A DNA stretch of 64,000 nt. It comes from Burkholderia pyrrocinia (GTDB lineage Bacteria; Pseudomonadota; Gammaproteobacteria; Burkholderiales; Burkholderiaceae). Position 1 is the first letter of the stretch, and every line of letters starts with the position of its first letter. Positions 25,410 through 35,221 of the stretch are shown in pieces. The notes below the pieces were generated by a model, which ran no database searches, was not told where the DNA came from, and saw only the letters and a program-made list of their open reading frames with translations. Location: assembly GCF_003330765.1 (NCBI RefSeq), contig NZ_CP024903.1, positions 2,108,001 to 2,172,000 of the forward strand, read 5' to 3'. Position numbers and translations under genes: made by a program.

Positions 25410-26345
25410 TCAATCCGCTTCCCGCGAGACATCCGGCCACAGCAGCGGGTTCGGCGAACTGCGCTGGTATCCGGCCTCGTTCATCAGCAGGTCGAGCGTG
25501 AGACTCGCGAGATCGTCCGCCAGCGGCTCGAACTCGTAATCCTTCTCCTGATAGCCGATCTTGCGATAGGTCTTGCATTCGTCGCACGATTCGGCCTTGA
25601 CGGCTTCGCTGCCACCCTCGATCCCGTGATACGCGATGCCCTTCGTCGAGTCGCAGTGCGAGCACTTCGTGCGCACCATGTGCCACTCGGTCGTGCACAG
25701 CCCGCACTGCAGGAAGCGGTAGCCCTGGAACTGGCCGCCGACCCGCACGACGCTCGCGACCGGATGCGTGCCGCACACGGGGCACAGCCCCGGCTGGTCG
25801 AGATACGGCACTTCGGCCGGCGCGACGCGGCTCGCGAGATCGGTCCAGACAACCTGCAGCGCGGCCATCAGGAACGGCGCAGTGGCCGGGTCGACTTCGG
25901 CGAAGCGCAGCGCGAGGATCGCATCGGCCTGCGCGTCGAGTTCGGCAGGCGCCATCAGGCGCAGCCGGTCGAGCAGCTTCGCGAGCGACGGGTTGACGAG
26001 CCCGGCGCCGTCGACGCGGTCGAGCAGTTCGTACAGCACGGCACGCCAGCGCGGATCGCGCTCGCCGTCGAGCGCCGGCACGAGCGGCATCGAATGCTGC
26101 TGCGCGCGCGCGATCGCTTCCTGCGACGGCAGCGGCAGGTCCAGCGTCTGCAGCGTCGCGTGCTGCGCGTCGGCGACGGTGGCCATCAGCCGCAGGTAGC
26201 CGCTGATCGGGTTCAGGTCGGCAAGCTTGCGCAGCCGCGCGGCGCGCGCCGAAAACGCGGTGGCGCGCTCCGGCAGGCGAAAGCGCGGAATGGCCGAATG
26301 ATCGAGTGCCGAGATCTCGGTCGGTTCGAGAATGCGTTGTGTCAC
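25410..26345 (-). CDS. fdhE: Formate dehydrogenase accessory protein FdhE
   Basis: About 311 aa. The C-terminal half has the paired rubredoxin-like zinc sites: CPVCGTHP, CGLCTTEW, CSHCDSTK and CDECKTY. FdhE is a cytoplasmic factor needed to activate respiratory Tat-exported formate dehydrogenases. I prefer the GTG at 26345, which has GGAAGA 7 bp upstream; a TTG at 26360 is also open. The gene follows fdoI after a hairpin (26367-26388) that may reduce transcription into fdhE-selAB-selC. Confidence 0.9.
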   Translation of the reverse strand: MTQRILEPTEISALDHSAIPRFRLPERATAFSARAARLRKLADLNPISGYLRLMATVADAQHATLQTLDLPLPSQEAIARAQQHSMPLVPALDGERDPRWRAVLYELLDRVDGAGLVNPSLAKLLDRLRLMAPAELDAQADAILALRFAEVDPATAPFLMAALQVVWTDLASRVAPAEVPYLDQPGLCPVCGTHPVASVVRVGGQFQGYRFLQCGLCTTEWHMVRTKCSHCDSTKGIAYHGIEGGSEAVKAESCDECKTYRKIGYQEKDYEFEPLADDLASLTLDLLMNEAGYQRSSPNPLLWPDVSREAD

Positions 26346-26359
26346 AAATATGTCTTCCA

Positions 26360-26388
26360 AATAAACAAGCGCCGACAGATCGGCGCTT
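26360..26388 (-). terminator. Hairpin after formate dehydrogenase gamma gene
   Basis: Nine-bp perfect stem AAGCGCCGA/TCGGCGCTT with a CAGA loop, followed on the minus strand by a T-rich run (GTTTATTT). It separates fdoGHI from fdhE-selA-selB. Confidence 0.65.
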
Positions 26389-26452
26389 CAGGCAGTTCCG
26401 ACGGTTGACGGGGCGGCCCGCCGCGATCGGCGAACCGCCCCGCTCCGGTGCG

Positions 26453-27079
26453 TTATTTCACGCTTTCACGGAACCACTTCGGGTGATGCTTGCGTGCCCA
26501 GCCCAGCGTGACGGTGCCGCGCACCATCGCGCCAATCGAGCCCTTCACCCACAACGCCGCGTAAATGTGCACGATGATGCTCGCGATCAGCACGAAGGCC
26601 GCCACGGCATGCACGACGGCCGCCGCGCGGATCACCCCGATCGGGAAGTAGAACGAGAAGTAGCGCCGCCAGATCACGATCCCCGACAACAGCAGCAGCA
26701 GCAGGCACGCCACCAACGTAAAGAATAGCAGCTTCTGCCCGGCGTTATAGCGGCCGACGGGCGGCAGCTTGTCTTCCTGGTTGGTCAGCACGTCGCCGAT
26801 CTGCTTCAGCCACTGCCGGTCGTCCGCGTCGAGCGCGTTGTGGTGCCAGAAGCGCACCACCAGGATCGCGAACGACACGAACATCACGAGGCCGACGAAC
26901 GGATGCAGGATCCGCGTCCACTGGCCGCCGCCGAACAGCGCGGTCAGCCAGAACATCGACGGATGGAACAGCGCGAGCCCGGACAGCGCGAGCAGCACGA
27001 ACGTGATCGCGGTGATCCAGTGGTTCGTGCGCTCGTTCGCCGAGTAGCGGACGATCAGGTTGGGGTCGTCGTGTTTCAT
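26453..27079 (-). CDS. fdoI: Formate dehydrogenase gamma subunit (cytochrome b556)
   Basis: 208 aa membrane anchor with four helices (about residues 20-40, 53-77, 113-135 and 148-172). Histidines for the two b haems fall in [18 protein letters not shown] and [10 protein letters not shown]. It transfers electrons from the beta subunit across the inner membrane to quinone. Its ATG overlaps the beta-subunit stop (ATGA). The same frame is open further upstream, inside fdoH, but that is not coding. Confidence 0.92.
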   Translation of the reverse strand: MKHDDPNLIVRYSANERTNHWITAITFVLLALSGLALFHPSMFWLTALFGGGQWTRILHPFVGLVMFVSFAILVVRFWHHNALDADDRQWLKQIGDVLTNQEDKLPPVGRYNAGQKLLFFTLVACLLLLLLSGIVIWRRYFSFYFPIGVIRAAAVVHAVAAFVLIASIIVHIYAALWVKGSIGAMVRGTVTLGWARKHHPKWFRESVK

Positions 27080-27990
27080 TTCGCGTCCTCCTTGATGCGT
27101 CGCGCCTCGTCGCGCGCGGCCGATTCTTCCTCTTCGCTCACCTCGTTCGGACCGACCCGGACGTAGTGGAAGAACCCGGCGAGCGCCGTCAGCGCGATGC
27201 CGGCGACCGCGAGCGGCTTCGCGATGCCCTTCCACAGCTTCACCATCGGGCTGATCGACGGGTTGTCGGGCAGCCCGTGGTACAGCGAGGGTTGGTCGGC
27301 ATGGTGCAGCACGTACATCACGTGCGTGCCGCCGACGCCCTGCGGGTCGTACAGCCCCGCATGCTCGAAGCCGCGCTCCTTCAGGTCCTCGATCCGCTCG
27401 GCCGCATGCTGCTTCATGTCCTCCTTGGTGCCGAACACGATCGCGCCGGTCGGGCAGGTCTTCACGCAGGCCGGTTCCTGGCCGACCGCGACGCGATCGG
27501 AACAGAGCGTGCACTTGTACGCGCGATGATCCTTCTTCGAGATCCGCGGAACGTTGAACGGGCAACCGGTCACGCAATAGCCGCAACCGATGCAGTTCTC
27601 CTCGTGGAAATCGACGATCCCGTTGTTGTACTGCACGATCGCGCCCGGCGACGGACACGCCTTCAGGCAGCCCGGATCCTCGCAGTGCATGCAGCCGTCC
27701 TTGCGGATCAGCCATTCGAGGTCGCCTGCCGGGTTCTCGTATTCGGAGAACCGCATCACCGTCCACGAGTGCTCGGTCAGGTCGGCCGGGTTGTCGTACA
27801 CGCCGACGTTGGTGCCGACCTCGTCGCGCAGGTCGTTCCACTCCATGCACGCCGTCTGGCATGCCTTGCAGCCGATGCACTTCGACACGTCGATCAGCTT
27901 CGCGACGCTCCCGGTCACCGGTTCGCGCACCGTGGGCGGTGGCGTTGTGGTGGCCGAGACGCGCTTGATATCCAGCGATTGCAATGCCAT
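27076..27990 (-). CDS. fdoH: Formate dehydrogenase iron-sulfur (beta) subunit
   Basis: 304 aa ferredoxin-type protein with four [4Fe-4S] motifs: [37 protein letters not shown], and CTLCSDRV with CVKTCP. A single C-terminal helix ([17 protein letters not shown], about residues 260-278) anchors it on the periplasmic face, as in FdnH/FdoH. It lies 10 bp downstream of the alpha subunit and overlaps the gamma subunit. The start at 27990 has a GGGGAAAG site. Confidence 0.95.
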   Translation of the reverse strand: MALQSLDIKRVSATTTPPPTVREPVTGSVAKLIDVSKCIGCKACQTACMEWNDLRDEVGTNVGVYDNPADLTEHSWTVMRFSEYENPAGDLEWLIRKDGCMHCEDPGCLKACPSPGAIVQYNNGIVDFHEENCIGCGYCVTGCPFNVPRISKKDHRAYKCTLCSDRVAVGQEPACVKTCPTGAIVFGTKEDMKQHAAERIEDLKERGFEHAGLYDPQGVGGTHVMYVLHHADQPSLYHGLPDNPSISPMVKLWKGIAKPLAVAGIALTALAGFFHYVRVGPNEVSEEEESAARDEARRIKEDAK

Positions 27991-28000
27991 CTCTTTCCCC

Positions 28001-31000
28001 TTACGCCTTTTCGACCTTCACCAGGAACGACTTGAATTCCGGTGTGTACGAGTTGCCGTCACCCACGGACGGAGTCAGGGTATTGGCGAGATAGCCGGGC
28101 TTCGTCAGACCCTTGAAGCCCCAGTGCAACGGGACGCCGACCGTCTGGACCTTCTTGCCGTCGACCGTCAGCGGCTTGATCCGCTTCGTGACGAGCGCGA
28201 TCGCGACAATGTGGCCGCGCTTGGACGACACCTTCACGCGCTCGCCATGCGCGACGCCGACTTCCTTCGCGAGGTCTTCGCCGATCTCGACGAATTGCTC
28301 GGGCTGGATGATCGAATTCAACCGTGCATGCTTGGTCCAGTAGTGGAAATGCTCGGTCAGCCGGTAGGTAGTCGCGACGTGCGGGAACTCCGACACCTTG
28401 CCGAACGACGCGCGGTCGTCCGGGAACACGCGGGCGGCCGGGTTGTTCAGCGCCTGCGGGTTGTTCGGGTGCAGCGGGTTCGCGTCGAGCGGCGTCTCGA
28501 ACGGCTCGTAGTGCTCGGGGAACGGACCTTCGTTCAACCCCGCGCGCGCGAAGAAGCGCGCGACACCCTCCGGGTTCATGATGAACGGCCCCATCCCGTT
28601 CTCGGGTGGTTCGTCCGCCTTGAAATCCGGCACGTCGGGGCCCGTCCACGCCTTGCCGTTCCAGCCGATCAGCTTGCGGGTCGGGTCGAACGGCTTGCCG
28701 TTCACGTCGCACGATGCGCGGTTGTACAGGATCCGCCGGTTCGCCGGCCAGGCCCACGCCCAGTTCAGCGTCTGGCCGATGCCGGTCGGATCCGAGTTGT
28801 CGCGCCGCCCCATCTGGTTGCCGGCCTGCGTCCATGCGCCGCAGAAGATCCAGCAGCCGCTCGCGGTCGTGCCGTCGTCCTTCAGTTGCGCGAACGCGGC
28901 CAGCTGCTCGCCCTTCTTCACGAGCGTCTTGGCCGGATCCTTCGGGTCGGGCAGATCGGCGAGCGCCTTCCCGTTGTACTCCATCGCGAGCTCTTCGGGC
29001 GTCGGGCTTTCCGGATTCGCGTACGGCCAGGTCAGGTTCACGATCGGGTCCGGATACTTGCCGCCGTCGGTCTGGTACATCTTGCGCATGCGCAGGAACA
29101 GCCCCGACATGATCTCGAGATCGCTGCGCGCTTCGCCCGGCGGCGCCGCGCCCTTCCAGTGCCATTGCAGCACGCGGCTCGAACTCACGAGCGAGCCGTT
29201 TTCCTCCGCGAAGCACGTGGTGGGCAAACGGAACACCTCGGTCTGGATCTTCGACGCATCGACGTCGTTGTAGTCGCCGTGATGCTTCCAGAACTCGGAC
29301 GTCTCGGTCGCGAGCGGATCCATGATCACGAGCCACTTGAGCTTCGAGAGCCCCGCGGCCGTCTTCACCTTCGAAGGCGCCGCCGCGAGCGGGTTGAAGC
29401 CCTGGCAGATGTAGCCGTTCATCTTGCCGGCATTCATCAGTTCGATCGCCTGCAGCAGGTCGTACTGCTTGTCCAGCTTCGGCAGGTAGTCGTAGCCCCA
29501 GTTGTTCTCGGCGGTCGCCGCATCGCCCCACCATGACTTCATGAAGCTGACGTGGAAGGCCTTGTAGTTCTTCCAGTAGCTCAACTGGTTCGGCCGCAGC
29601 GGCTGCTGCACGCGCTTCTTGATGTAGGCGTCGAAATCCTGCTCGGCCTGCATCGGCAGCGTCATGTAGCCCGGCAGCAGGTTCGACATCAGCCCGAGGT
29701 CGGTCAACCCCTGGATGTTCGAGTGGCCGCGCAGCGCATTCATCCCGCCGCCGGCGATGCCGATGTTGCCGAGCAGCAGCTGCACCATCGCGCCGGTGCG
29801 GATCATCTGCGAGCCGATCGAGTGGTGCGTCCAGCCGAGCGCGTACAGGATCGTGCCGGCGCGGCCGGGAACGGCCGTCGTCGCGAGCATCTCGCACACC
29901 TTCAGGAACTTCTCCTTCGGCGTGCCGCAGGTCTGCTGGACCATGTCCGGCGTATAGCGCGCGTAGTGCTGCTTCAGCAGGTTGTACACGCAGCGCGGAT
30001 GCTGCAGCGTCGGGTCGACCTTCACGAAGCCGTCGTCGCCGCGCTCGTAGTCCCAGCTCGATTTGTCCGGGTACGCGTGCTTCTCCGCGTCGTAGCCGGA
30101 ATAGATGCCGTCGTTGAACGCGAAATCCTCGCGCACGATGAACGAGAAGTCCGTGTAGTTCTTCACGTACTCATGCTGGATCTTGTCGTTCGTCAGCAGA
30201 TAGTTGATGACACCGCCCAGGAAGACGATGTCGGTGCCGGTGCGAATCGGCGCGTAGTAGTCGGCCACCGAGGCCGTACGCGTAAAGCGCGGGTCGACGA
30301 CGATCAACCGCGCCTTGCGGTGCGCCTTCGCCTCCGTTACCCACTTGAAACCGCATGGATGGGCCTCGGCTGCATTGCCGCCCATCACGAGAATCACGTC
30401 CGCGTTCTTGATGTCGACCCAATGGTTCGTCATCGCTCCACGGCCAAACGTCGGGGCAAGACCTGCCACCGTCGGGCCATGTCAGACACGCGCCTGATTG
30501 TCGAATGCGAGCATTCCCAGGCTGCGGACAGCCTTGTGCGTCAGGTAGCCGACCTCGTTGCTGCCCGCCGACGCGGCCAGCATGCCGGTCGTGAGCCAGC
30601 GGTTGACCTTCGAGCCGTCTTCCGCCGTCTCGACGAAGTTCGCGTCGCGATCGGCCTTCATCAGCTTCGCGATCCGGTCGAGCGCATCGGTCCACGAGAT
30701 GGATTCCCACTTGTCCGAGCCGGGCGCCCGGTACTCGGGGTGCGTCAGGCGGCTCGGGCTGTGGATGAAGTCGATCAGGCTCGCGCCCTTCGGGCACAGC
30801 GTGCCGCGATTGACAGGGTGATCGGGATCGCCTTCGATATGGATGATGCTCGGCTGCGCGTTCTTCGCACCGTCTCCGAGGCTGTACATCAGGATGCCGC
30901 AACCCACTGAACAGTAAGGACAGGTGTTGCGCGTTTCGACTGTGCGCGCCAGCTTGTACTGTCGGACTTCGGCAAGCGCTTCGGACGGAGAGAAGCCCAT

Positions 31001-31072
31001 CAGGGCAAGACTCGATCCGGCAAGCGACGTGGCCGTCACCTTCAGGAACTGGCGCCGTGACATTTGTAGCAT
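28001..31072 (-). CDS. fdoG: Formate dehydrogenase alpha subunit, selenoprotein
   Basis: 1,023 aa including selenocysteine 197, encoded by the TGA at 30482-30484. The frame is continuous across it, and the context DNQARV-U-HGPTVAG equals FdnG/FdoG. N-terminal Tat signal (SRRQFLKV), then a [4Fe-4S] site (CPYCSVGC and TLCPKG) and the molybdopterin domains. It oxidises formate to CO2 in the periplasm and feeds quinone through fdoHI. I start at the ATG at 31072 (MLQMSRRQF); 31063 is also possible. A naive reading would split it into two genes; a SECIS-like hairpin follows the UGA. Confidence 0.96.
30450..30484 (-). promoter_or_regulatory. UGA-Sec codon and SECIS-like hairpin in fdoG
   Basis: Read on the minus strand, the UGA is followed after 11 bases by GGTGGCA-GGTCT-TGCCCC, a stem capped by GGTCT. 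The E. coli fdhF SECIS presents the same GGUCU apical loop to SelB at a similar distance, so the element should direct UGA recoding here. Confidence 0.85.
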
Positions 31073-31221
31073 GGCGGTCTCGGCGTTATTGTGGGGTGGG
31101 GTTGGGGGTGAAACTGAAAGGAAGTATAGACAGTTCAAGCAACTATGATCGAATGTTCGGATCAATACCGAATTGTCTGATTACCCACGATGATCCGCGT
31201 TCCGCGCGCAACCGAACCGTC

Positions 31222-32154
31222 ATGAAACGACCGATCACTTCCGAAGCAACCCGTCTTGCTCAACGACAGGCCAACTGGGCCCTCACCGCGTTCAAGCGCT
31301 TCTCATCCGACCGCTGCTCCGCGATGGCCGCGGGCATCGCGTTTTTCTCCGCGTTCTCGCTCGCGCCGATGCTCGTGATGGTGATCGCGGTGGCCGGCTG
31401 GTTCTACGGCGACGATGCCGCGCGCGGCCAGGTGTTCGAACAGGCGCACCAGCTGATCGGCGACGACGCGGCGGCCAGCATCCAGACGATCGTGCAGAAC
31501 GCGCACCGCGCGGGCGAGCGCGGCAGCATCGCGACGCTGATCTCGTTCGCCGCGCTCGCGATCGGCGCGTCAGCCACCTTCGCGTCGCTCAGCGCCGCGC
31601 TCAGCGTGATCTGGCCGGCCACCGAAAACCGCTGGTCGAGCATGCTCGGGCTCGTGCGCGTGCGGCTGATCTCGTTCGGGCTCGTGCTCGGCGTCGCGTT
31701 CCTGCTGATCGTGTCGCTCGTGCTCGACACCGCGATCACGTTTGTCGGCACATGGCTGCTGGGCAATTCGCCGTATGTCGTCGTCACGAACCTCGTGCAG
31801 TTCTTCGTCGGCATCGCGGTACTCGCGGGCGCGTTCGCCGCATTGATGAAGTTCCTGCCCGATGCGCGCGTCGCGTGGCGCGACGCCGCGATCGGCGGTG
31901 TTGTGTCCGCGATCCTGTTCTCCGGCGGTAAGAAGCTGTTCGCGCTGTACCTCGCGCATGCGGGCACGGCGAGCGCGTTCGGCGCGGCCGGATCGTTCGC
32001 GGTCCTGCTGATGTGGCTGTACTTCTCCGCGGTCGTGCTGCTGCTCGGCGCGGAATTCGCGGCGGCCCGCGGCAACGCGCATCGGCCCGCCGGCATCGCA
32101 CCGGCCGCGCCCGCTCAAACCGATCGCGCCGCCGACCGCTTGCGCGACGACTGA
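31222..32154 (+). CDS. YihY/UPF0761-family inner-membrane protein
   Basis: About 310 aa with six predicted helices. Family features: SSDRCSAMAAGIAFFSAFSLAPM at the first helix and AGSFAVLLMWLYFSAVVLLLGAEF at the last two; a GGVVSAILFSGGKKLFALYL segment lies between. Once called RNase BN, this family is now regarded as a membrane protein of uncertain function, possibly transport. The ATG at 31222 lacks an obvious ribosome site and the frame is open to 31057, so the start is uncertain. Divergent from fdoG across about 150 bp. Confidence 0.8.
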   Translation: MKRPITSEATRLAQRQANWALTAFKRFSSDRCSAMAAGIAFFSAFSLAPMLVMVIAVAGWFYGDDAARGQVFEQAHQLIGDDAAASIQTIVQNAHRAGERGSIATLISFAALAIGASATFASLSAALSVIWPATENRWSSMLGLVRVRLISFGLVLGVAFLLIVSLVLDTAITFVGTWLLGNSPYVVVTNLVQFFVGIAVLAGAFAALMKFLPDARVAWRDAAIGGVVSAILFSGGKKLFALYLAHAGTASAFGAAGSFAVLLMWLYFSAVVLLLGAEFAAARGNAHRPAGIAPAAPAQTDRAADRLRDD

Positions 32155-32584
32155 TTCACCCACCCTCCGCAAAACGGCCGCGCACCGGCCTCGCGCGCGC
32201 CGCGGCATGGCCTCGCACACCGCCCGCCTCTTTGCAACCACGCTGTCCGCCGCGCATTCGCGCGGCGTTGACGCGTTCTTTGCATGCCGGCACGTTCGTT
32301 GCTGCAACCGCAAACGTTTGCAAGCTCTCGTTTCCGTGCTTCAACGGGCCGAAACGGGCTGTCTGCTGCAATACGCATCAGCTATTGAAACAATCGCACC
32401 GCAGCAATTGTCAACTATTTCAAAAACAGGAACAGTCGTTGATGTGCTTGATATATATAGACTTTTTCACTCTGTTACCTTTTCGAGACACTTTATTTTT
32501 TAAGCTTTCTTGCGTCTATGGCACTGAGCTATTCTCCAATCCGCAACAAATAACGATGAATCACTTGCGTGGAGAAACTCAACG
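32155..32584. other. 430-bp leader region of the porin gene
   Basis: No gene seen. The right half (about 32380-32560) is distinctly AT-rich (ATATATAG near 32450, a T-run near 32460) and is the likely promoter and leader of the highly expressed porin. No specific -35/-10 pair is claimed. Confidence 0.5.
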
Positions 32585-33745
32585 ATGAAGAAACTCGCTC
32601 TCTCGACCCTCTCGCTCGCCCTGCTGGGCGCCGCTGGCGCTGCTCACGCTCAATCGAGCGTGACGCTGTACGGCGTGATCGACACGTCGATCGCCTATGT
32701 TCACGGCAATGACGGCAAAGGCAACAACGCGTGGCAAATGCTGTCGGGCAACCTGCAAGGCAGCCGCTTCGGCCTGAAAGGCGCAGAAGACCTCGGCGGT
32801 GGCCTGAAGGCGATCTTCCAGTTGGAAAACGGCTTTGATCCGGGCACGGGCCACCTGAACCAGGGCGGTCGCATGTTCGGTCGTCAGGCATTCGTCGGCC
32901 TCCAAAGCAACCAGTACGGCACGCTGACGCTCGGCCGCCAGTACGACCCGGTCGTCGATCTGGTCCAGGCAGTCACGGCAGACAACTACTTCGGCAGCAC
33001 GTTCGCAACGCCGGGCGACGTCGACAACAACGACAACAGCCTGCGCGTCAGCAACGCGATCAAGTACACGTCGCCGGTGTTCGCCGGCTTCCAGGCTGAA
33101 GCCATGTACGCCCTCGGCGGCGTCGCAGGCAAGACGGGCGCAGGCCAGACCTGGTCGGTCGCAGCTGCATACAACAACGGCCCGGTCGGCGTTGCTGCTG
33201 GCTACTTCTACGCGAACAACCCGACGCCGACGGCTGCTGGCATCCGCACGGGCTGGGGTTCGACGACGTCGGACAACATCATCGACGGCCCGATCAACCA
33301 GGGTTACGTCTCGGCGAAGTCGATCGCCATCGCGCAAGTCGCAGGCCAGTACGTAATCGGCCCGGTGACGCTCGGCCTCGGCTACAGCAACGCGCAGTAC
33401 AAGCCGGACGCATCGTCGGGCTTCGGTTCGACCGAGAAGTACAACACGGGCCGCGGCTTCGTGACGTACCAGGTCACGCCGCCGCTGCTGCTGGGCGTCG
33501 GCTACTCGTACACGAAGGCAAGCGGCAACACGAACGCCAAGTACCATCAGGCTTCGCTGGGCGCGGACTACTCGCTGTCGAAGCGCACGGACATCTACCT
33601 GGTCGGCGCTTACCAGCACGCGAGCGGCACGCAACTCAACACCGACGGCACGACGTCGGCAGCGCAAGCATCGATCGGCTCGTACGGCATCGCCGGCACG
33701 AAGTCGCAAGAACTGGTCGCCCTCGGCCTGCGCCACAAGTTCTAA
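32585..33745 (+). CDS. General outer-membrane porin (Burkholderia type)
   Basis: 386 aa trimeric-porin family. Signal peptide MKKLALSTLSLALLGAAGAAHA, then the mature start QSSVTLYGVIDTSIAYV and the strand motif GSRFGLKGAEDLGGGLKAIF. The C terminus ends LGLRHKF with the terminal Phe recognised by the BAM machinery. Codon use is strongly biased to optimal codons, fitting high expression. It forms a 16-strand barrel for passive uptake of small solutes. Monocistronic, followed by a strong terminator. Confidence 0.95.
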   Translation: MKKLALSTLSLALLGAAGAAHAQSSVTLYGVIDTSIAYVHGNDGKGNNAWQMLSGNLQGSRFGLKGAEDLGGGLKAIFQLENGFDPGTGHLNQGGRMFGRQAFVGLQSNQYGTLTLGRQYDPVVDLVQAVTADNYFGSTFATPGDVDNNDNSLRVSNAIKYTSPVFAGFQAEAMYALGGVAGKTGAGQTWSVAAAYNNGPVGVAAGYFYANNPTPTAAGIRTGWGSTTSDNIIDGPINQGYVSAKSIAIAQVAGQYVIGPVTLGLGYSNAQYKPDASSGFGSTEKYNTGRGFVTYQVTPPLLLGVGYSYTKASGNTNAKYHQASLGADYSLSKRTDIYLVGAYQHASGTQLNTDGTTSAAQASIGSYGIAGTKSQELVALGLRHKF

Positions 33746-33797
33746 AAACGACGTATCCGGCGTGCATGGCGTCTCCGACGCCTTGCCGCCGACCTGG

Positions 33798-33838
33798 AAA
33801 GCCAGTCATCGGTTTCGGCCGTGGCTGGCTTTTTTTTC
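33798..33838 (+). terminator. Rho-independent terminator after the porin
   Basis: Stem AAAGCCAG...CTGGCTTT with an inner CGG/CCG pairing, followed by eight T residues. Ends about 90 bp after the porin stop. Confidence 0.85.
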
Positions 33839-34134
33839 GTCCGTCTCCAGCGAGCCGGCAGCGCCTGCGCGGGCCCGCAACTGGAGCCTGAGCCCAAGGG
33901 CGCGCCATCCGGCCAGCAGCCGCGCCTGGCGGCTGCAAAGCGCCGGCAATGCCGTTCCGGATGCCCGGACAGGTCGCCGTTTCTCCGCCGGGCGACTACC
34001 ATCCGCACTGCCGGCGCCGTTCATCTGCTGCAACGGTCCATTCGTCCCCACGGGTCGATTTCGGCGGCAGTCGTTCGTCGTCTCGATGTCGGCACGCGGT
34101 TTGCACCCCGGCCAATACAGACAGGAGATTCGCC
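33839..34134. other. Geneless stretch before the VOC gene
   Basis: About 300 bp of GC-rich sequence; no frame has both a ribosome site and recognisable protein. AGGAG at 34123-34127 belongs to the next gene. Confidence 0.45.
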
Positions 34135-34608
34135 ATGACGATTCAGAAGATCACGCCTTTTCTCTGGTACTCGACGGAAGCCGAAGAAGCAGCGGCCTTC
34201 TATGCAGGCATCTTTCCGGATTCGCGCGTCGTGCGCGTCACGTCGGTGTCCGGCACCGACGGCACCCGGATGGTCGAATTCGAGCTGTTCGGGCAGCCGT
34301 TCATCGCGATGAGCCACCCGCGCACGGAGTCGTTCAACCATGCGATCTCGCTGCTGGTCAACTGCGGCGATCAGGCGGAACTCGACCGCTACTGGAACGC
34401 GCTGCTCGACAACGGCGGCACGGCCGACGGCTGTGGCTGGCTGAGGGACCGCTACGGCGTCTCATGGCAGATCGTTCCGGAAGAACTCATTCCGATGATG
34501 GCCGACCGCGATGCGGTCAAGGCGGCGCGCGTGGCCGCAGCGATGATGCAGATGACCAAGTTCGACGCCGCCGCGCTGAAGGCTGCCTATGCGGGCACGG
34601 CGAATTGA
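34135..34608 (+). CDS. VOC-fold PhnB-like protein
   Basis: 157 aa. ITPFLWYSTEAEEAAAFYAG at the N terminus, FELFGQPFIAMSHPR in the middle and CGWLRDRYGVSWQIVPEEL at the C terminus are the signature of the PhnB/3-demethylubiquinone-methyltransferase-like VOC family. Most such proteins have no proven reaction despite the old methyltransferase label. AGGAG lies 7 bp before the ATG at 34135. Its 3' end overlaps the end of the aadA-like relic on the other strand by 22 bp. Confidence 0.85.
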   Translation: MTIQKITPFLWYSTEAEEAAAFYAGIFPDSRVVRVTSVSGTDGTRMVEFELFGQPFIAMSHPRTESFNHAISLLVNCGDQAELDRYWNALLDNGGTADGCGWLRDRYGVSWQIVPEELIPMMADRDAVKAARVAAAMMQMTKFDAAALKAAYAGTAN

Positions 34609-34931
34609 AGCAGCGCGTCGGGCTTCGGATGACGCCACGGCACCACGCAATCGTGCGCGACGACGGTGACCTCCAGCGCGCGCACGCCGCCTGCGCAACC
34701 GGGCGACGCCGACGCAGCGAGCAGGTCCGACATCAGTGCACGCCGCGCCGGTTCGTCGAGCCGCACCGCCACGGTCACCAGCAGGTCGATGTCGCTGCGC
34801 GGTTTCAAGCCGCCGTCGAGCGCCGATCCGAACAGGTGGATCGCTTCCAGCGTCGCGCCGAGATGCTGCTCGATCGCGGCGCGCGCGGCGGCCACCTGTC
34901 CGGCGATTTCGGCCGGGACGCATTCAGTTAC
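34587..34931 (-). pseudogene. aadA-like nucleotidyltransferase, broken
   Basis: The frame encodes VPAEIAGQ, IEQHLGATLEAIHLFGSALDGG, then KPRSDIDLLVTVAVRLDEPARRAL and VTVVAHDCVVPWRHP, closely like the N-terminal third of aminoglycoside 3''-adenylyltransferases (AadA, about 262 aa). The catalytic G-S and D-x-D are present, but the protein stops after LLQFAVPA, where AadA continues for ~150 residues, and the upstream part of the similarity has no in-frame start codon (the first GTG is at 34895). Both ends are lost, so no resistance is expected. Confidence 0.65.
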
Positions 34932-35135
34932 GATGCACGAACCTCACGATGCGCACGCAACGAGCGCAGCGAGAGCGGCGGGCAGTGGCGGGCAGTGGCG
35001 GAAAAACGGCAAGCGCGGATGAAGATTGCCGTTCGGCATTGCGCGTGCGCGGCACGTCATGCGTCGCACGTCATGCGTCGAACCGGACATCGCCACCGCT
35101 TCGCCTCTTCGCTGCCGCACAATTTGCGCAGCGCA

Positions 35136-35169
35136 ATAAAAATCCCCGCACGCTTTCGCGTACGGGGAT
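35136..35169 (-). terminator. Terminator of the HU-type gene
   Basis: On the minus strand the stem ATCCCCG-ACGC / GCGT-CGGGGAT is followed by TTTTTATTGC, a typical intrinsic terminator about 55 bp after the stop. Confidence 0.85.
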
Positions 35170-35180
35170 CGTTGGACATC

Positions 35181-35215
35181 GTAACGGCTGCCGACATGCA
35201 ATCGGCAGCCGTTAC
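35181..35215. repeat. Perfect 14-bp-arm inverted repeat after the HU-type gene
   Basis: GTAACGGCTGCCGA and its complement with a 7-bp spacer, 6 bp after the stop and upstream of the true terminator. It may stabilise the 3' end of the mRNA. Confidence 0.6.
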
Positions 35216-35221
35216 GCGGCA

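Noticed and set aside
28001..31165. Formate dehydrogenase alpha subunit as two genes or a frameshifted pseudogene
   Set aside because: The only interruption is a single TGA at the conserved Sec position, with SECIS-like hairpin and full sel genes nearby, so it is one selenoprotein gene.
32400..32580. Possible small RNA or riboswitch upstream of the porin
   Set aside because: AT-rich leader only; no conserved fold or terminator-antiterminator pair visible by eye.
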